From contig NZ_PNEO01000015.1 of NCBI RefSeq assembly GCF_002870125.1, positions 62,001 to 126,000 on the forward strand: 64,000 nt of DNA. The letters run 5' to 3'. Positions 43,395 to 51,982 of the stretch are shown in pieces. Numbering within the stretch: position 1 is the first letter of the stretch; each line of letters opens with the position of its first letter. The notes under the pieces were generated by a model that made no database searches, had not been told where the DNA came from, and was given only the letters and a program-made list of their open reading frames with translations. Source of the stretch: Burkholderia sp. WAC0059. GTDB taxonomy: Bacteria > Pseudomonadota > Gammaproteobacteria > Burkholderiales > Burkholderiaceae. The translations under genes were made by a program, and so were the position numbers.

Positions 43395-43994
43395 TTACGC
43401 GGAGATGAGCAAGCCCTGCGGCGGCTGTCCGCTCAACTGGTCCACTTGCAGTTGAGCCTGGGCATTGAGCGTGCCGCCGCCGTTTTCCTTCGCCGTGGTC
43501 TGGATTTCCGGCGCGAGCGTCCCGGCAACCGACTGGCTGAGTTTGCCGCTTTGGACTGCGTCGGAGAGGATGCCGGCCGCTTCGTTGCCGTTGCCGCTCG
43601 ACATGGCGTTCTGGAACGCCTGGAAGCCCGAGGGATCCTGTTGCGCGAATTGCGACATGGCGCTCGAGATGTTGCTCGACGACAGCGACTGGCCGTCCGC
43701 CGCGAGATCGGTCGAACCCGGAACCGACGAGGCGGCCGGCGTCGAACCGAGCGAGGAGGTTGGCGTCGAACCGAGGGAGGAGGCAGGCGTCGAACCGAGG
43801 CTGCTCGTCGGGCTCGAACCCGCGCTGCTCGAGGGGGAGCCCTCGCTGGCCATCAGTTGCTGCAGGAGCTCCTCGATTTCCTGGATCTCCTCGTTGACGT
43901 TGTTGTTCGACGACGAATCGCTCGAGCCGATCGAGTCCGAACCGCCCAGCGTGGAAGCGCCGCCGTTGTCGATGTTGATCGTGATGCCGCCCAT
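43395..43994 (-). CDS. Harpin-like secreted protein
   Basis: 199 residues, Ser/Gly/Ala/Gln-rich, no Cys, acidic, heat-stable-looking: the classic harpin composition. An amphipathic helix VNEEIQEIEELLQQLM lies at 33-48, and the heptad-plus-one repeat SSLGSTP occurs three times with period eight (64-70, 72-78, 80-86). I start at ATG 43994 behind GGAG; upstream codons in the same frame would add two Cys, atypical for harpins. A PIP box and -10 element stand upstream. Harpins are exported by the type III system and act on plant membranes or help translocation. Specific family not assignable. Confidence 0.65.
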   Translation of the reverse strand: MGGITINIDNGGASTLGGSDSIGSSDSSSNNNVNEEIQEIEELLQQLMASEGSPSSSAGSSPTSSLGSTPASSLGSTPTSSLGSTPAASSVPGSTDLAADGQSLSSSNISSAMSQFAQQDPSGFQAFQNAMSSGNGNEAAGILSDAVQSGKLSQSVAGTLAPEIQTTAKENGGGTLNAQAQLQVDQLSGQPPQGLLISA

Positions 43995-44059
43995 GATGAA
44001 ATCTCCGTGAAAGACGATGGTTGAGTAACAGGTTGAGTAAGCGGGGCACAACGATGATT

Positions 44060-44120
44060 ACTTTAGTTGCTGGCTTGCTTGACCTGGACGCAAAACCGAA
44101 GCGATAAGTCGAATTGCGAA
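44060..44120 (-). promoter_or_regulatory. PIP/hrpII box with matching -10 element
   Basis: On the minus strand TTCGC-N15-TTCGG (44120 to 44096) fits the PIP consensus TTCGB-N15-TTCGB exactly. TAAAGT (44065-44060) fits the YANNNT -10 motif and begins 30 bases after the box, within the 30-32 spacing described for HrpX/HrpB-controlled genes in Xanthomonas and Ralstonia. The predicted start near 44053 gives a leader of about 60 bases to the harpin-like gene. Confidence 0.85.
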
Positions 44121-44322
44121 GCGGCCTGTTCATGAGGCGCGGGAGAGGCTTGGGAACGCGGAGGAAGAAGGCTCGCGCCGTTCCGTTAGGGGTAGCGCCG
44201 CGTGGCGCGCGCCTCGCGCAGGTCGACCTCCGGGCACGCCGGTCAGGCGCGTTGCGGGGGCCGGCGCTCCGGGCGCGTGGTCCGTATTGATGGGATTGCG
44301 CCGATCCGACGCGCGGGATCGA

Positions 44323-45312
44323 TCAGGGCGTCGTCGCGTCCGCGGTCGGGCCGCCGTCCTGGCGCGGCGGCTCACCGATGCGTTCCGCGTAGAAATCGAC
44401 GAATGCCCGCACCTTCGACGACACGATCTTCTTGGGCGGATAGACGGCCCAGATGGCCGGTTCGGCCTGGCCCGTGCGAGCCTCCCAGCCGGGCAGGACG
44501 TGGACCAGCCGGCCGTCGCGCAGCATCGGGTCCACGAGCCAGGTCGGCAGGAGCGCGATGCCGCAGCCGGCCAGCGCGAGTTCGAGCACGGCCTCGGAAT
44601 CGTTGCCGCGAAAGCGGCCCTTCAGTTCGACGAGCGTCGGCCCGGCGGCCGCGTTGTCGTCGCTCGCGCGGTTCGCCGCGCCGTCCGCCGCGGGGGCGAC
44701 GGGGGCGAGGAGCCAGCGGTCGTCGGGCAGCAGGGCGAGGCGCAGCGACGCGTGCCCGGCCAGGTCGGCCGGCACCGACGGCGTGCCGTGGCGGCGGAAA
44801 TAGTCGGGGCTGCCGCAGACGATGCGCCGGTGCGGCGCGAGCCGCCTCGCCATCAGCGACGAGTCGGGCAGCACGCCGATGCGGATGGCGAGGTCGATGC
44901 GCGCGTCGATGAGGTTGAGCGTTTCGTCGGTCGCCACGAGCTCGATGTCGATGTCCGGATACCGTTCCATGAAGCACGGCAGATGCGGCACGACGTGGAG
45001 GCGGCCGAACGCGGACGGCGTCGTGACGCGCAGGAGCCCCTGCGGCGTGCGGTTCAGCGAGGACGTGACCTGGCGCGCGTCTTCGAGCGCCTCCAGCGCG
45101 AGCAGCGCGTGTTCGCGGAACACCCGGCCGCCTTCGGTCAGCACGAGGCCGCGCGTGGAGCGGTTGAAGAGCGCGATGCCGAGATCGCGCTCGAGCTCGC
45201 TCACGTAGCGCGAGACGGTCGACGTCTTGACGGCCATCTGATGGGCGGTCTTGCTGAAGCTCTGGAGCTCCGCCGCGCTCAGGAAGGCGCGTACTGCTGC
45301 AAAGTAGTCCAT
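44323..45312 (-). CDS. LysR family transcriptional regulator
   Basis: 329 residues of the large LysR subgroup common in Burkholderia. DNA-binding region 1-60 (FSKTAHQMAVKTSTVSRYVSELE) and effector domain about 92-310, with an unusual Ala/Asp-rich insert near 225-245. Start ATG 45312 gives the canonical N-terminus MDYFAAVRAFL. No divergent gene is close; the neighbours are unrelated in sequence, so its target is unknown. Confidence 0.9.
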   Translation of the reverse strand: MDYFAAVRAFLSAAELQSFSKTAHQMAVKTSTVSRYVSELERDLGIALFNRSTRGLVLTEGGRVFREHALLALEALEDARQVTSSLNRTPQGLLRVTTPSAFGRLHVVPHLPCFMERYPDIDIELVATDETLNLIDARIDLAIRIGVLPDSSLMARRLAPHRRIVCGSPDYFRRHGTPSVPADLAGHASLRLALLPDDRWLLAPVAPAADGAANRASDDNAAAGPTLVELKGRFRGNDSEAVLELALAGCGIALLPTWLVDPMLRDGRLVHVLPGWEARTGQAEPAIWAVYPPKKIVSSKVRAFVDFYAERIGEPPRQDGGPTADATTP

Positions 45313-45550
45313 GAGTCGTCGGATCGGTCGCGTTCCCACGTCGTCGCCGGCCGGGCCGGCGGCAGGACGAGGCGGGGCATCGCGTGCGCAACGACGGTCG
45401 TTCCGCACGCGATGGCTATGATAAGGCAACGAATATCCGGCGACGGGTCGCCGGGCCCGGCCCGGCGAAGACCGGGCGTTGCGGCTTGCCGCCGACCCGC
45501 GGGGCTCGCGGCGCGGCGAACCGTACGAACCATGCGAACCGGACGACGAT

Positions 45551-45614
45551 CCCGGCGACACCCCGGCGACACCCCGGCGACACCCCGGCGACACCCCGGC
45601 GACAACCCCGGCGC
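45551..45614. repeat. 11-bp tandem repeat (accccggcgac) x about 5.5
   Basis: ACCCCGGCGAC is repeated head to tail without interruption, the last copies slightly altered, right up to the stop codon of the minus-strand phosphoesterase (45615). It fills part of the 302-base gap before the LysR gene; the rest of that gap (45313-45550) shows nothing else I recognise. A candidate variable-number tandem repeat. Confidence 0.9.
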
Positions 45615-46973
45615 CTAGCCCTTGCGCTGCTTGCGCGCGAGCTTGCGGACCTCGGCGACGCGCGCGGCCATGCCCGTGTCGCGCGCGACGAACTGCGCGA
45701 GCTTGCGGCTCTTCAGGTCCACCGTCACGGAGTCGTCGGGCGCCTTGGTCTGCGAACCGTCGATCGCCGGGTGATATTCGATCCGCAGTTGCCGGTCGTT
45801 GACGATGATGCGCAGGTATCCGAAGTTCTGGTCGTCGTAGTTTTCCAGCGTGATTTCGTCGGCGTTGCCCGAGGCGGCCTGGATGACCTGCGGCGCGCGC
45901 AGCGGCGGCTCGCCGCCGTGCGTCAGGCGTTGCACGGCGTGTCCGCCGTTGCCGCAGACGATGTACGGAATCTGCGAGCCGTCGGGCCGCGCGCGCGTGA
46001 AGCGCTGGTAGTTGTGCGCGTGCCCGGCGAGGTCCGCGTGCGGCCACACGCCGACCTCCGCGCAGATCTCGTCGATCTGCCGCTGCATCTCGACGCTCCA
46101 GCCGTGCCGGCCGCGCGCGACGTAGGGCGGGTGATGATGCGCGAACAGCAGCGCGCCGGCGTAGCGCTCTTTCTTTACGCGCTTGAGCGCCGCGCGCAGG
46201 AAGTCGAGCTGGCTCGTGCCGATCTGCTTGTCGGCGATCACGCCCGGGTCTTCGAGCGTATTGCTGTAGAGCGCGATGATGCGCACGAACGGCGCCTCGA
46301 ACGTGAAGAACACGCCCGGCTGGATTTGCGCGGTGCGCGAGAGGTTGCCTGCGTCGGGCGACACCTCGAAGCAGTCGGCGCAGAAGTTGCGCAGGAACGC
46401 CTGCAGGCTCTTCTCGTGGTGCAGCGGCGAGACCATGCCGTCGTGGTTGCCGGCCACGGCCAGAATGGGCGCGTGGTAGTCGCGGTAGGGCTCGTAGAAC
46501 TGGTCGTAGTAGTACTGGCTTTCGCCGAAGCTGTAGACGATGTCGCCGAGCAGGAAGTTGAACTGCGGGATCTCGCGGCTGTCCTGTTCGTCGAAGTCGC
46601 TCTCCATCTTGTCGGAGACTTCGTTCTGCGTCTTCGGCCCCTTCGTACTGCCGCAGTCGCCGGTGGAGTGGAACACCATCTGGCCGTTGCGCTCGATCTG
46701 CTGGATCAGGCCGGCGTTGTTGCCGATCACTTCGGTCAGCGTGAGGCGCGGCTCGGCGCCGCCGCGCGGCGCCGGGAACGGCAGCGGCTTGATCTTGTGC
46801 TCGCGGTTCAGCTCGTCGATTTTCCGGTAGGCCGCCGCGTCGGACGCGTGTTTTATCACGAACGTCTGAGGGTCCGGCGTCGGCTGGGGTTGCGAGAACA
46901 CGGGGCGGGCGAGCACGCGTCCGTCGGACGGGCCTTCGGGGACGTGTTCGGGGCGCTTGCGCTTCGTGACCAT
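45615..46973 (-). CDS. Calcineurin-like metallophosphoesterase
   Basis: 452 residues. All five metal-site motifs of the family are visible: STGDCGSTKG near 103, the LLGDIVYSFGE motif near 140, AGNHDG near 172, FAHHHPPYVA near 275 and GHAHNYQRF near 315. No signal peptide is obvious, so it may be cytoplasmic. It follows the AcpA-like phosphatase on the same strand after 122 bases and may share its Pho box. The C-terminus is Arg/Lys-rich. Substrate unknown; acid phosphatase or cyclic-nucleotide or nucleic-acid phosphodiesterase are possible. Confidence 0.88.
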   Translation of the reverse strand: MVTKRKRPEHVPEGPSDGRVLARPVFSQPQPTPDPQTFVIKHASDAAAYRKIDELNREHKIKPLPFPAPRGGAEPRLTLTEVIGNNAGLIQQIERNGQMVFHSTGDCGSTKGPKTQNEVSDKMESDFDEQDSREIPQFNFLLGDIVYSFGESQYYYDQFYEPYRDYHAPILAVAGNHDGMVSPLHHEKSLQAFLRNFCADCFEVSPDAGNLSRTAQIQPGVFFTFEAPFVRIIALYSNTLEDPGVIADKQIGTSQLDFLRAALKRVKKERYAGALLFAHHHPPYVARGRHGWSVEMQRQIDEICAEVGVWPHADLAGHAHNYQRFTRARPDGSQIPYIVCGNGGHAVQRLTHGGEPPLRAPQVIQAASGNADEITLENYDDQNFGYLRIIVNDRQLRIEYHPAIDGSQTKAPDDSVTVDLKSRKLAQFVARDTGMAARVAEVRKLARKQRKG

Positions 46974-47095
46974 GGCGGCTCCTTGTCAATCAAGGTGGGG
47001 AAGGAAAGGCGGCAGCGCGCCGCCCGGCGCGGACGGGCCGGGCGGTTCGGGGCGGTTCGTTGCGGTTGCTGGCCAGTTGGGGCCGGCTCGGGACG

Positions 47096-48850
47096 TCAGG
47101 CCCCGAAGTTCAGCGTGTGGGTCAGGTCGCCCATCGGCGTCTGGCCGCGGGAGGCCATGGCCGCGTCGCGGTGCCTGAGGCCGTCGAGCGTGTCGAGCTG
47201 GAAGACGCGCGTGATGAGCCGCAGGATCGAGCCGGTGTCGTAGACGGTGTGATCGACGTAGCCCCGCTTCGCGAACGGCGAGACGACCATCGTCGGGATG
47301 CGCGTGCCCGGACCCCAGCGGTCGCCCCTGGGCGGCGCGACGTGATCCCACCAGCCGCCGTTCTCGTCGACGGTGACGATCACGACCATGTTTTCCCATT
47401 GCGGGCTCGCGCGCAGCGCCTTGACCGCGTGCACGATGTGGCGGTCGCCCGAGGCGACGTCGGCGTAGCCGGCGTGCATGTTCAGGTTGCCCTGCGGCTT
47501 GTAGAACGTGACGGCGGGCAGCTTGCCCGCACGCGCGTCGGCGAGAAAGCGGTTGGTGCTCTCGTCGTCGCCGAGGCCGCCGTCGCGCAGCCGCTTCGCG
47601 CGCGCCTCGGTGCCGGGGCCGAGGTTGCGGAAGTAGTTGAACGGCTGGTGGTGATACTGGAAGTTCGGGATGACCGGCGTGCCGTTCGAAAGGTTCGCGC
47701 CGTGCTTGTCGAGCGTCTCCTGGAACGCGCCCGCGTACCAGGCCCAGTCGATGCCGCGCCGGTCGAGCTTGTCGCCGATGTGCTCGTGCGTTTGCGGCAC
47801 CAGCGCCATGGCGTTTTCCGACAGGCTGAAGTCGACTTCGCCGTTGGCGCCGAGTTTGAGCGGGGTGGGCGCGTAGGGCGGCATCATCGTGTTCACGCCG
47901 TAGCTGAGCACGGTGCCGTCGGCGAGCGTTTCCGGCGGCGTGAGCGCGCTCGGGCCGAACCTGGGGATGCCGTCCATCGCGCTCGCGGGCGAGGTTTCGA
48001 GCGGCTTCAGGTTCGGGTCGTCGGGGCGGCCGCTGACGGTCGTGGCGATCTGGAACTTCGAGATGCTGTTGAGCGGGTCCGGATAGCGCGGCGCGGTGGC
48101 CGAGGCCAGGTACTGGTGGTTCAGGAACGATCCGCCGAACGCGCCCTGGAAGAAGTTGTCGCAGAGCACGAATTCGCTCGCGAGGTCCCACATCCGCAGG
48201 TCGTAGCTCGTGTTTTCGTAGTGGCCCATCGTGAAGCCGGCGGAATCGGCCCAGGCGACGAACATGTTGTTCTTGCCGCCGTTGATCTGCATCTGGTTCT
48301 GATAGAACACGTGCCAGAGGTCGTGCGTGACGAGCGAAAGCGGCAGGTTCTCGCCGTTCGGGCCTTGCAGCGCGAACGGCCCGTTGGGCAGGTTGGTCTG
48401 GTATTGCAGCCCGGCGCGGTAGGTCACGCCGTCGGCCACCTGGTCCTTGAGCAGCCAGCCGCCCGGCACGGTCGGCAGCTTCGGCAGGACGGTCTTGCCG
48501 TCGCGGTCGAGCTGGAGGTAGTCCTCTTGCCTGAGCGAGGAAAGCGGCCGCTCGACGCCCGGAAAGTCGCCGAACAGGTTGTTGAAGCTGCGGTTCTCGG
48601 CGTAGATCACGACGATCGTCTTCACGTTCTCGCGCAGCGCACGGTCGAGCTCGGGGCCGGCGAGCGGCGTGCCGCCCGCGCCGCCCGAGCCCGTCTGGGT
48701 GCCGGGCGCGGCGCAGCCGCCGAGGCCGCCGCCGACCGCGACCGCGGCAAGTCCGGTCAGAAACGAGCGCCGGCTGGTGCTGGGCTGATTGGGCTCGCTG
48801 GCCGGGGCGTCGTCGGGCTGAGTCGGGGGCTTGGGGGGCTGCTGCGTCAT
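47096..48850 (-). CDS. AcpA/phospholipase C-like phosphoesterase, Tat-exported
   Basis: 584 residues of the PF04185-type phosphoesterase family (AcpA acid phosphatases and phospholipases C). Tat signal at 27-48 (TSRRSFLTGLAAVAVGG followed by a Cys in GGCAA that could be lipidated). Seen: IVVIYAENRSFNNLFGDFPG near 77, with the metal-ligand Glu-Asn, and the late motif VDENGGWWDHVAPP near 500. It uses ATG 48850 with AAGGA nearby; upstream frame is not coding. A Pho box lies 136 bases upstream, which fits phosphate scavenging outside the membrane. Confidence 0.9.
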   Translation of the reverse strand: MTQQPPKPPTQPDDAPASEPNQPSTSRRSFLTGLAAVAVGGGLGGCAAPGTQTGSGGAGGTPLAGPELDRALRENVKTIVVIYAENRSFNNLFGDFPGVERPLSSLRQEDYLQLDRDGKTVLPKLPTVPGGWLLKDQVADGVTYRAGLQYQTNLPNGPFALQGPNGENLPLSLVTHDLWHVFYQNQMQINGGKNNMFVAWADSAGFTMGHYENTSYDLRMWDLASEFVLCDNFFQGAFGGSFLNHQYLASATAPRYPDPLNSISKFQIATTVSGRPDDPNLKPLETSPASAMDGIPRFGPSALTPPETLADGTVLSYGVNTMMPPYAPTPLKLGANGEVDFSLSENAMALVPQTHEHIGDKLDRRGIDWAWYAGAFQETLDKHGANLSNGTPVIPNFQYHHQPFNYFRNLGPGTEARAKRLRDGGLGDDESTNRFLADARAGKLPAVTFYKPQGNLNMHAGYADVASGDRHIVHAVKALRASPQWENMVVIVTVDENGGWWDHVAPPRGDRWGPGTRIPTMVVSPFAKRGYVDHTVYDTGSILRLITRVFQLDTLDGLRHRDAAMASRGQTPMGDLTHTLNFGA

Positions 48851-48985
48851 GTCGTTTCCTTGTGGGGTGGGTCGGCGGGGCGTGACCCGAAAGGGGTTGC
48901 GCGGCGCCTGGGCGCCGCATGGCTGGAGCGGATGATGGATGATGCGTGCCGGCTGCTCACGGGGCCATATCTTTGCGGACGGGCG

Positions 48986-49003
48986 ATGACATTTTTTTGA
49001 CAG
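48986..49003 (-). promoter_or_regulatory. Pho box (PhoB site)
   Basis: The minus strand reads CTGTCA-AAAAAA-TGTCAT, 16 of 18 matches to the PhoB consensus CTGTCATAAAACTGTCAT. It lies in the 344-base gap between the secreted phosphatase and the divergent methyltransferase gene, so the phosphatase is the likely target. The remainder of the gap shows no gene. Confidence 0.75.
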
Positions 49004-49194
49004 AGGCCGGATGGCGCGGACGTTCCTGCCGCTTTGTCCGGGTTGGCCCCGCTTCGGTTCCTGCTCCGGCCCTCGCGCGTCAGGCGACCCCTCGGCGCGC
49101 TCGGCACGTTCGGCACGTTCGGCACGGCGGCGGCGCCTGCCCGGTACTCTATGATGGCGTCTGCGCCGGCCTCGCCGGCTTTCCGAATGCATCC

Positions 49195-50346
49195 ATGACC
49201 GATCCCGCCGCACCGATTTCCGCTTCGCCGACGCTCGCCTGGTCCGACGAGCGCGGCGCCCACGGCGTCCGCTGGCGCTCGGAGGCGGGCGTGCCCGCGC
49301 CGAAACGCGCCGTGCCGGCCGACGACCGCACCACGGCCGACGCGGCCTACCGGCTCGCCTGCGAAGGCACGGCGCTCGTCTGGCAGGGCGATTTCCAGAA
49401 CGCGCGCCAGTTGCTCCAGGCCATGTCGCGCCGGGCCCAGCGCAAGCCGCCCAAGCGCGCGTCTGCGCCGCTCGAGGCGTTCCATCTGCACCGGCAAGGC
49501 CAGGCACAGCGCGCTCGCACGCTCGGCATGCTGCTGATCGTGCTCGAAGGCGACTACTCGATCGCGCTGCGCCGCGCGCCGGATCTTCGCGAGGCCTGCG
49601 AGGAAGCCTGGGGGCGGGCGGACGGCGCGGCGTCGGCGGTGTCGCTGCGGGAGTTGCTCGGGTTGGTCGGGGCGCACGAATGGCGCAAGAAGGGGGTCGA
49701 GATCGGCGCGCTGAACGCGCGCATCCATCCGTACTACGGGGTGTTTTCTCCGGTGCGCGGCGAGTACGTCGATCTCGTCGCGCGCGCGCCGCTGCCGTCG
49801 CCGGAGCTGGCGTTCGACGTCGGCACGGGCACGGGCGTGCTCGCGGCCGTGCTGGCCGCGCGCGGCGTGCGGCGGATCGTGGCGACCGACCAGGACCCGC
49901 GCGCGCTGGCCTGCGCGCGCGAGAACCTGGCGCGTCTCGGCTATGCCGATCGCGTCGAGGTGGTCGCCGCCGATCTCTTTCCCGAAGGCCGCGCGCCGCT
50001 CGTCGTCTGCAATCCGCCGTGGGTGCCGGCGCGACCGTCGTCGCCGGTCGAGTACGCGGTGTTCGATCCCGACAGCCGCATGCTGCTCGGCTTTCTCGAC
50101 GGGCTTGCCGCGCATCTGGAGCCGGGCGGCGAGGGCTGGCTGATTCTCTCGGACCTGGCCGAGCATCTGGGGCTGCGCACGCGCGAGACGCTCGTCGGGG
50201 CCATCGCGCGCTCGGGGCTCGAGGTGATCGGCCGAGACGACATCCGGCCGCGCCATCCGAAGGCCGACGATCCGTCCGATCCGCTGCACGGCGCGCGCGC
50301 CGCGGAAGTCACGTCGCTGTGGCGGCTGCGGGCGCGGCCGGCCTGA
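49195..50346 (+). CDS. Class I SAM-dependent methyltransferase (HemK-like)
   Basis: 383 residues. N-terminal helical domain (about 1-165) and a Rossmann methyltransferase with FDVGTGTGVLAAVLA near 203 (SAM loop), VATDQDPRALACARENL near 225 (acidic ribose contact) and the catalytic VVCNPPWVPARP near 268. The Asn-Pro-Pro-Trp tetrad marks N-methylation of glutamine or adenine-type amides. It is not PrmC, which is at 61467. Protein or RNA target unknown. ATG 49195 has a weak RBS. Confidence 0.85.
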   Translation: MTDPAAPISASPTLAWSDERGAHGVRWRSEAGVPAPKRAVPADDRTTADAAYRLACEGTALVWQGDFQNARQLLQAMSRRAQRKPPKRASAPLEAFHLHRQGQAQRARTLGMLLIVLEGDYSIALRRAPDLREACEEAWGRADGAASAVSLRELLGLVGAHEWRKKGVEIGALNARIHPYYGVFSPVRGEYVDLVARAPLPSPELAFDVGTGTGVLAAVLAARGVRRIVATDQDPRALACARENLARLGYADRVEVVAADLFPEGRAPLVVCNPPWVPARPSSPVEYAVFDPDSRMLLGFLDGLAAHLEPGGEGWLILSDLAEHLGLRTRETLVGAIARSGLEVIGRDDIRPRHPKADDPSDPLHGARAAEVTSLWRLRARPA

Positions 50347-50379
50347 ATCGGCCGCGCGCGAGCCCGAAAGGTGCGCGCG

Positions 50380-50700
50380 TCAGCCCGGATAGGCTTCGTC
50401 GATCGTCAGGCCGGCCAGCTTGAAGATGACGCGCAGCGTCTGGGGCTTGATGTCACGGCGCGCCGCGAGCGACGACATGACGAAGTCGAGTACCTTCGCG
50501 TACTTGAGCAGCGTCAGGCAGGTTTCGAGGTCGGCGGCGGCGTCGCGCATCTGCTCCGCGAGCCGCAGCATCTCGATCGAGATGTCGCGCGCCATTTCCA
50601 GCTCGATCTGCTGCTTTTCGGTCCACTCCGGCTTCGTCAGCAGCTTCTCGATCAGCGCGCGGAATTTCTGCTCGGTGTTTCCGTCGGGTAGGGTGTCCAT
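50380..50700 (-). CDS. Conserved-looking hypothetical protein, helical
   Basis: 106 residues, strongly helical and charged, no membrane segment, one Cys in the middle. Starts MDTLPDGNTEQKF and has a possible coiled-coil stretch near residues 28-62. Composition and codon use look like a real gene; I do not recognise the family. Convergent to the methyltransferase gene, 33 bases away. Confidence 0.65.
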   Translation of the reverse strand: MDTLPDGNTEQKFRALIEKLLTKPEWTEKQQIELEMARDISIEMLRLAEQMRDAAADLETCLTLLKYAKVLDFVMSSLAARRDIKPQTLRVIFKLAGLTIDEAYPG

Positions 50701-51133
50701 TGCCGTCCCATATGCGGTCGTGCGAGATCCCGCCGAAGCGGGTATTCAGGCCGCAGATTGACTGACTGCCGCAGGCTTTGCCGGCGCAACCGGCGCGGCC
50801 TGCCATGCCTCGCCGCGCACCGGCTGCGGCGTCTCTGTCGGTCCTCCGGCATCGGGGGCCGCCGCCCCCGCGTCGTTTGCCTATCCCCGTATCGGGTGCC
50901 GGGCCCGGACACGGCGGCATGCAACGCATGCGCAAATACAGCATGAAACGTGCCCGGGTATCGCGGCGCTCGCGCGCGTTCGCCACGAGCGCCGTAAGCG
51001 AGCGCGTCGCGTCGCTTACGGCGGATCCTGCCGGACCCGCGGCGCTTTTTCGTACAATGCCATCGAGTTTCTCATTGTTCCGTCGCCTGTCGCACGTTCG
51101 GTGCGCATCCGGCGCTCCACGGCCCATTCCACG
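50701..51133. other. 433-base intergenic region with a strong inverted repeat
   Basis: No gene is seen. A perfect 10-bp inverted repeat (CCGTAAGCGA / TCGCTTACGG, 50992-51001 with 51012-51021) is present without a T-run. TACAAT at 51053-51058 could be the -10 of the downstream methyltransferase, but I find no good -35. Confidence 0.6.
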
Positions 51134-51964
51134 ATGTCCAGCAAGACCTACGAAATCCGTCCCGACCAGTCGATCGAACTCCTCAAGGAGCTTCATATCC
51201 TCACGCGCGACGGCAAGATGAACCAGGACAGTCGCCGCAAGCTCAAGCAGGTCTACCACCTGTTCCAGTTCATCGAGCCGTTACTCCGGGAGCTGAAAAG
51301 CGACGGACGTAACGTAACGCTCGTCGATCACGGAGCCGGCAAGTCGTACCTCGGGTTCATCCTGTACGACCTCTTTTTCAAGTCGCTGCACGACGGTTCG
51401 CATATTTTCGGCATCGAGACGCGCGACGAGCTCGTCGAAAAGTCGCGCGCGCTCGCGCAGCGGCTCGGCTTCGCGGGCATGTCGTTCCTGAACCTTTCGG
51501 TGGCCGACTCCATCGCGTCGGACCGGCTGCCGCCCGCCGTCGACATCGTGACGGCGCTGCATGCCTGCGACACGGCCACCGACGACGCGATCCGCTTCGC
51601 GCTGAAGAAGGCGGCGCGCTACGTCGTCGTCGTGCCGTGCTGCCAGGCGGAGGTGGCGGGCGTCCTGCGCCGCAACAAGGGCAAGTCGCTCGGTAGCGCG
51701 CTGACGGAAATCTGGCGCCATCCGCTGCACACGCGCGAGTTCGGCAGCCAGATCACGAACGTGCTGCGCTGCCTGCAACTGGAGGCCCACGGTTACCAGG
51801 TGAGCGTGACGGAGCTCGTCGGCTGGGAGCATTCGATGAAAAACGAGCTGATCGTCGCCCAGTACCGGGACTTGCCGCGCCGCCGCCCGGCGGAGCGGCT
51901 CGACGAAATCCTCGGGACGCTCGGCATCGACGAGTTGCGCGAGCGGTTCTTCGTCGAGGCCTGA
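51134..51964 (+). CDS. SAM-dependent methyltransferase (Methyltransf_32-like)
   Basis: 276 residues. SAM-binding VDHGAGKSYLGFILYDLFF near 63, a second nucleotide loop GIETRDELVEKSRALAQRL near 89, ALHACDTATDDAIRFAL near 140 and VVVPCCQAEVAG near 165. The HACDxATD and PCCQ motifs match a group related to tRNA:m4X (TRM13) and similar RNA methyltransferases. Target unproven. Start ATG 51134 rather than the frame opening at 51101. Confidence 0.85.
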   Translation: MSSKTYEIRPDQSIELLKELHILTRDGKMNQDSRRKLKQVYHLFQFIEPLLRELKSDGRNVTLVDHGAGKSYLGFILYDLFFKSLHDGSHIFGIETRDELVEKSRALAQRLGFAGMSFLNLSVADSIASDRLPPAVDIVTALHACDTATDDAIRFALKKAARYVVVVPCCQAEVAGVLRRNKGKSLGSALTEIWRHPLHTREFGSQITNVLRCLQLEAHGYQVSVTELVGWEHSMKNELIVAQYRDLPRRRPAERLDEILGTLGIDELRERFFVEA

Positions 51965-51982
51965 GCGCGCGGGCCGCCCGAA

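Noticed and set aside
45551..45614. Tandem array considered as a CRISPR array
   Set aside because: Units are 11 bases with no spacers and no cas genes nearby.
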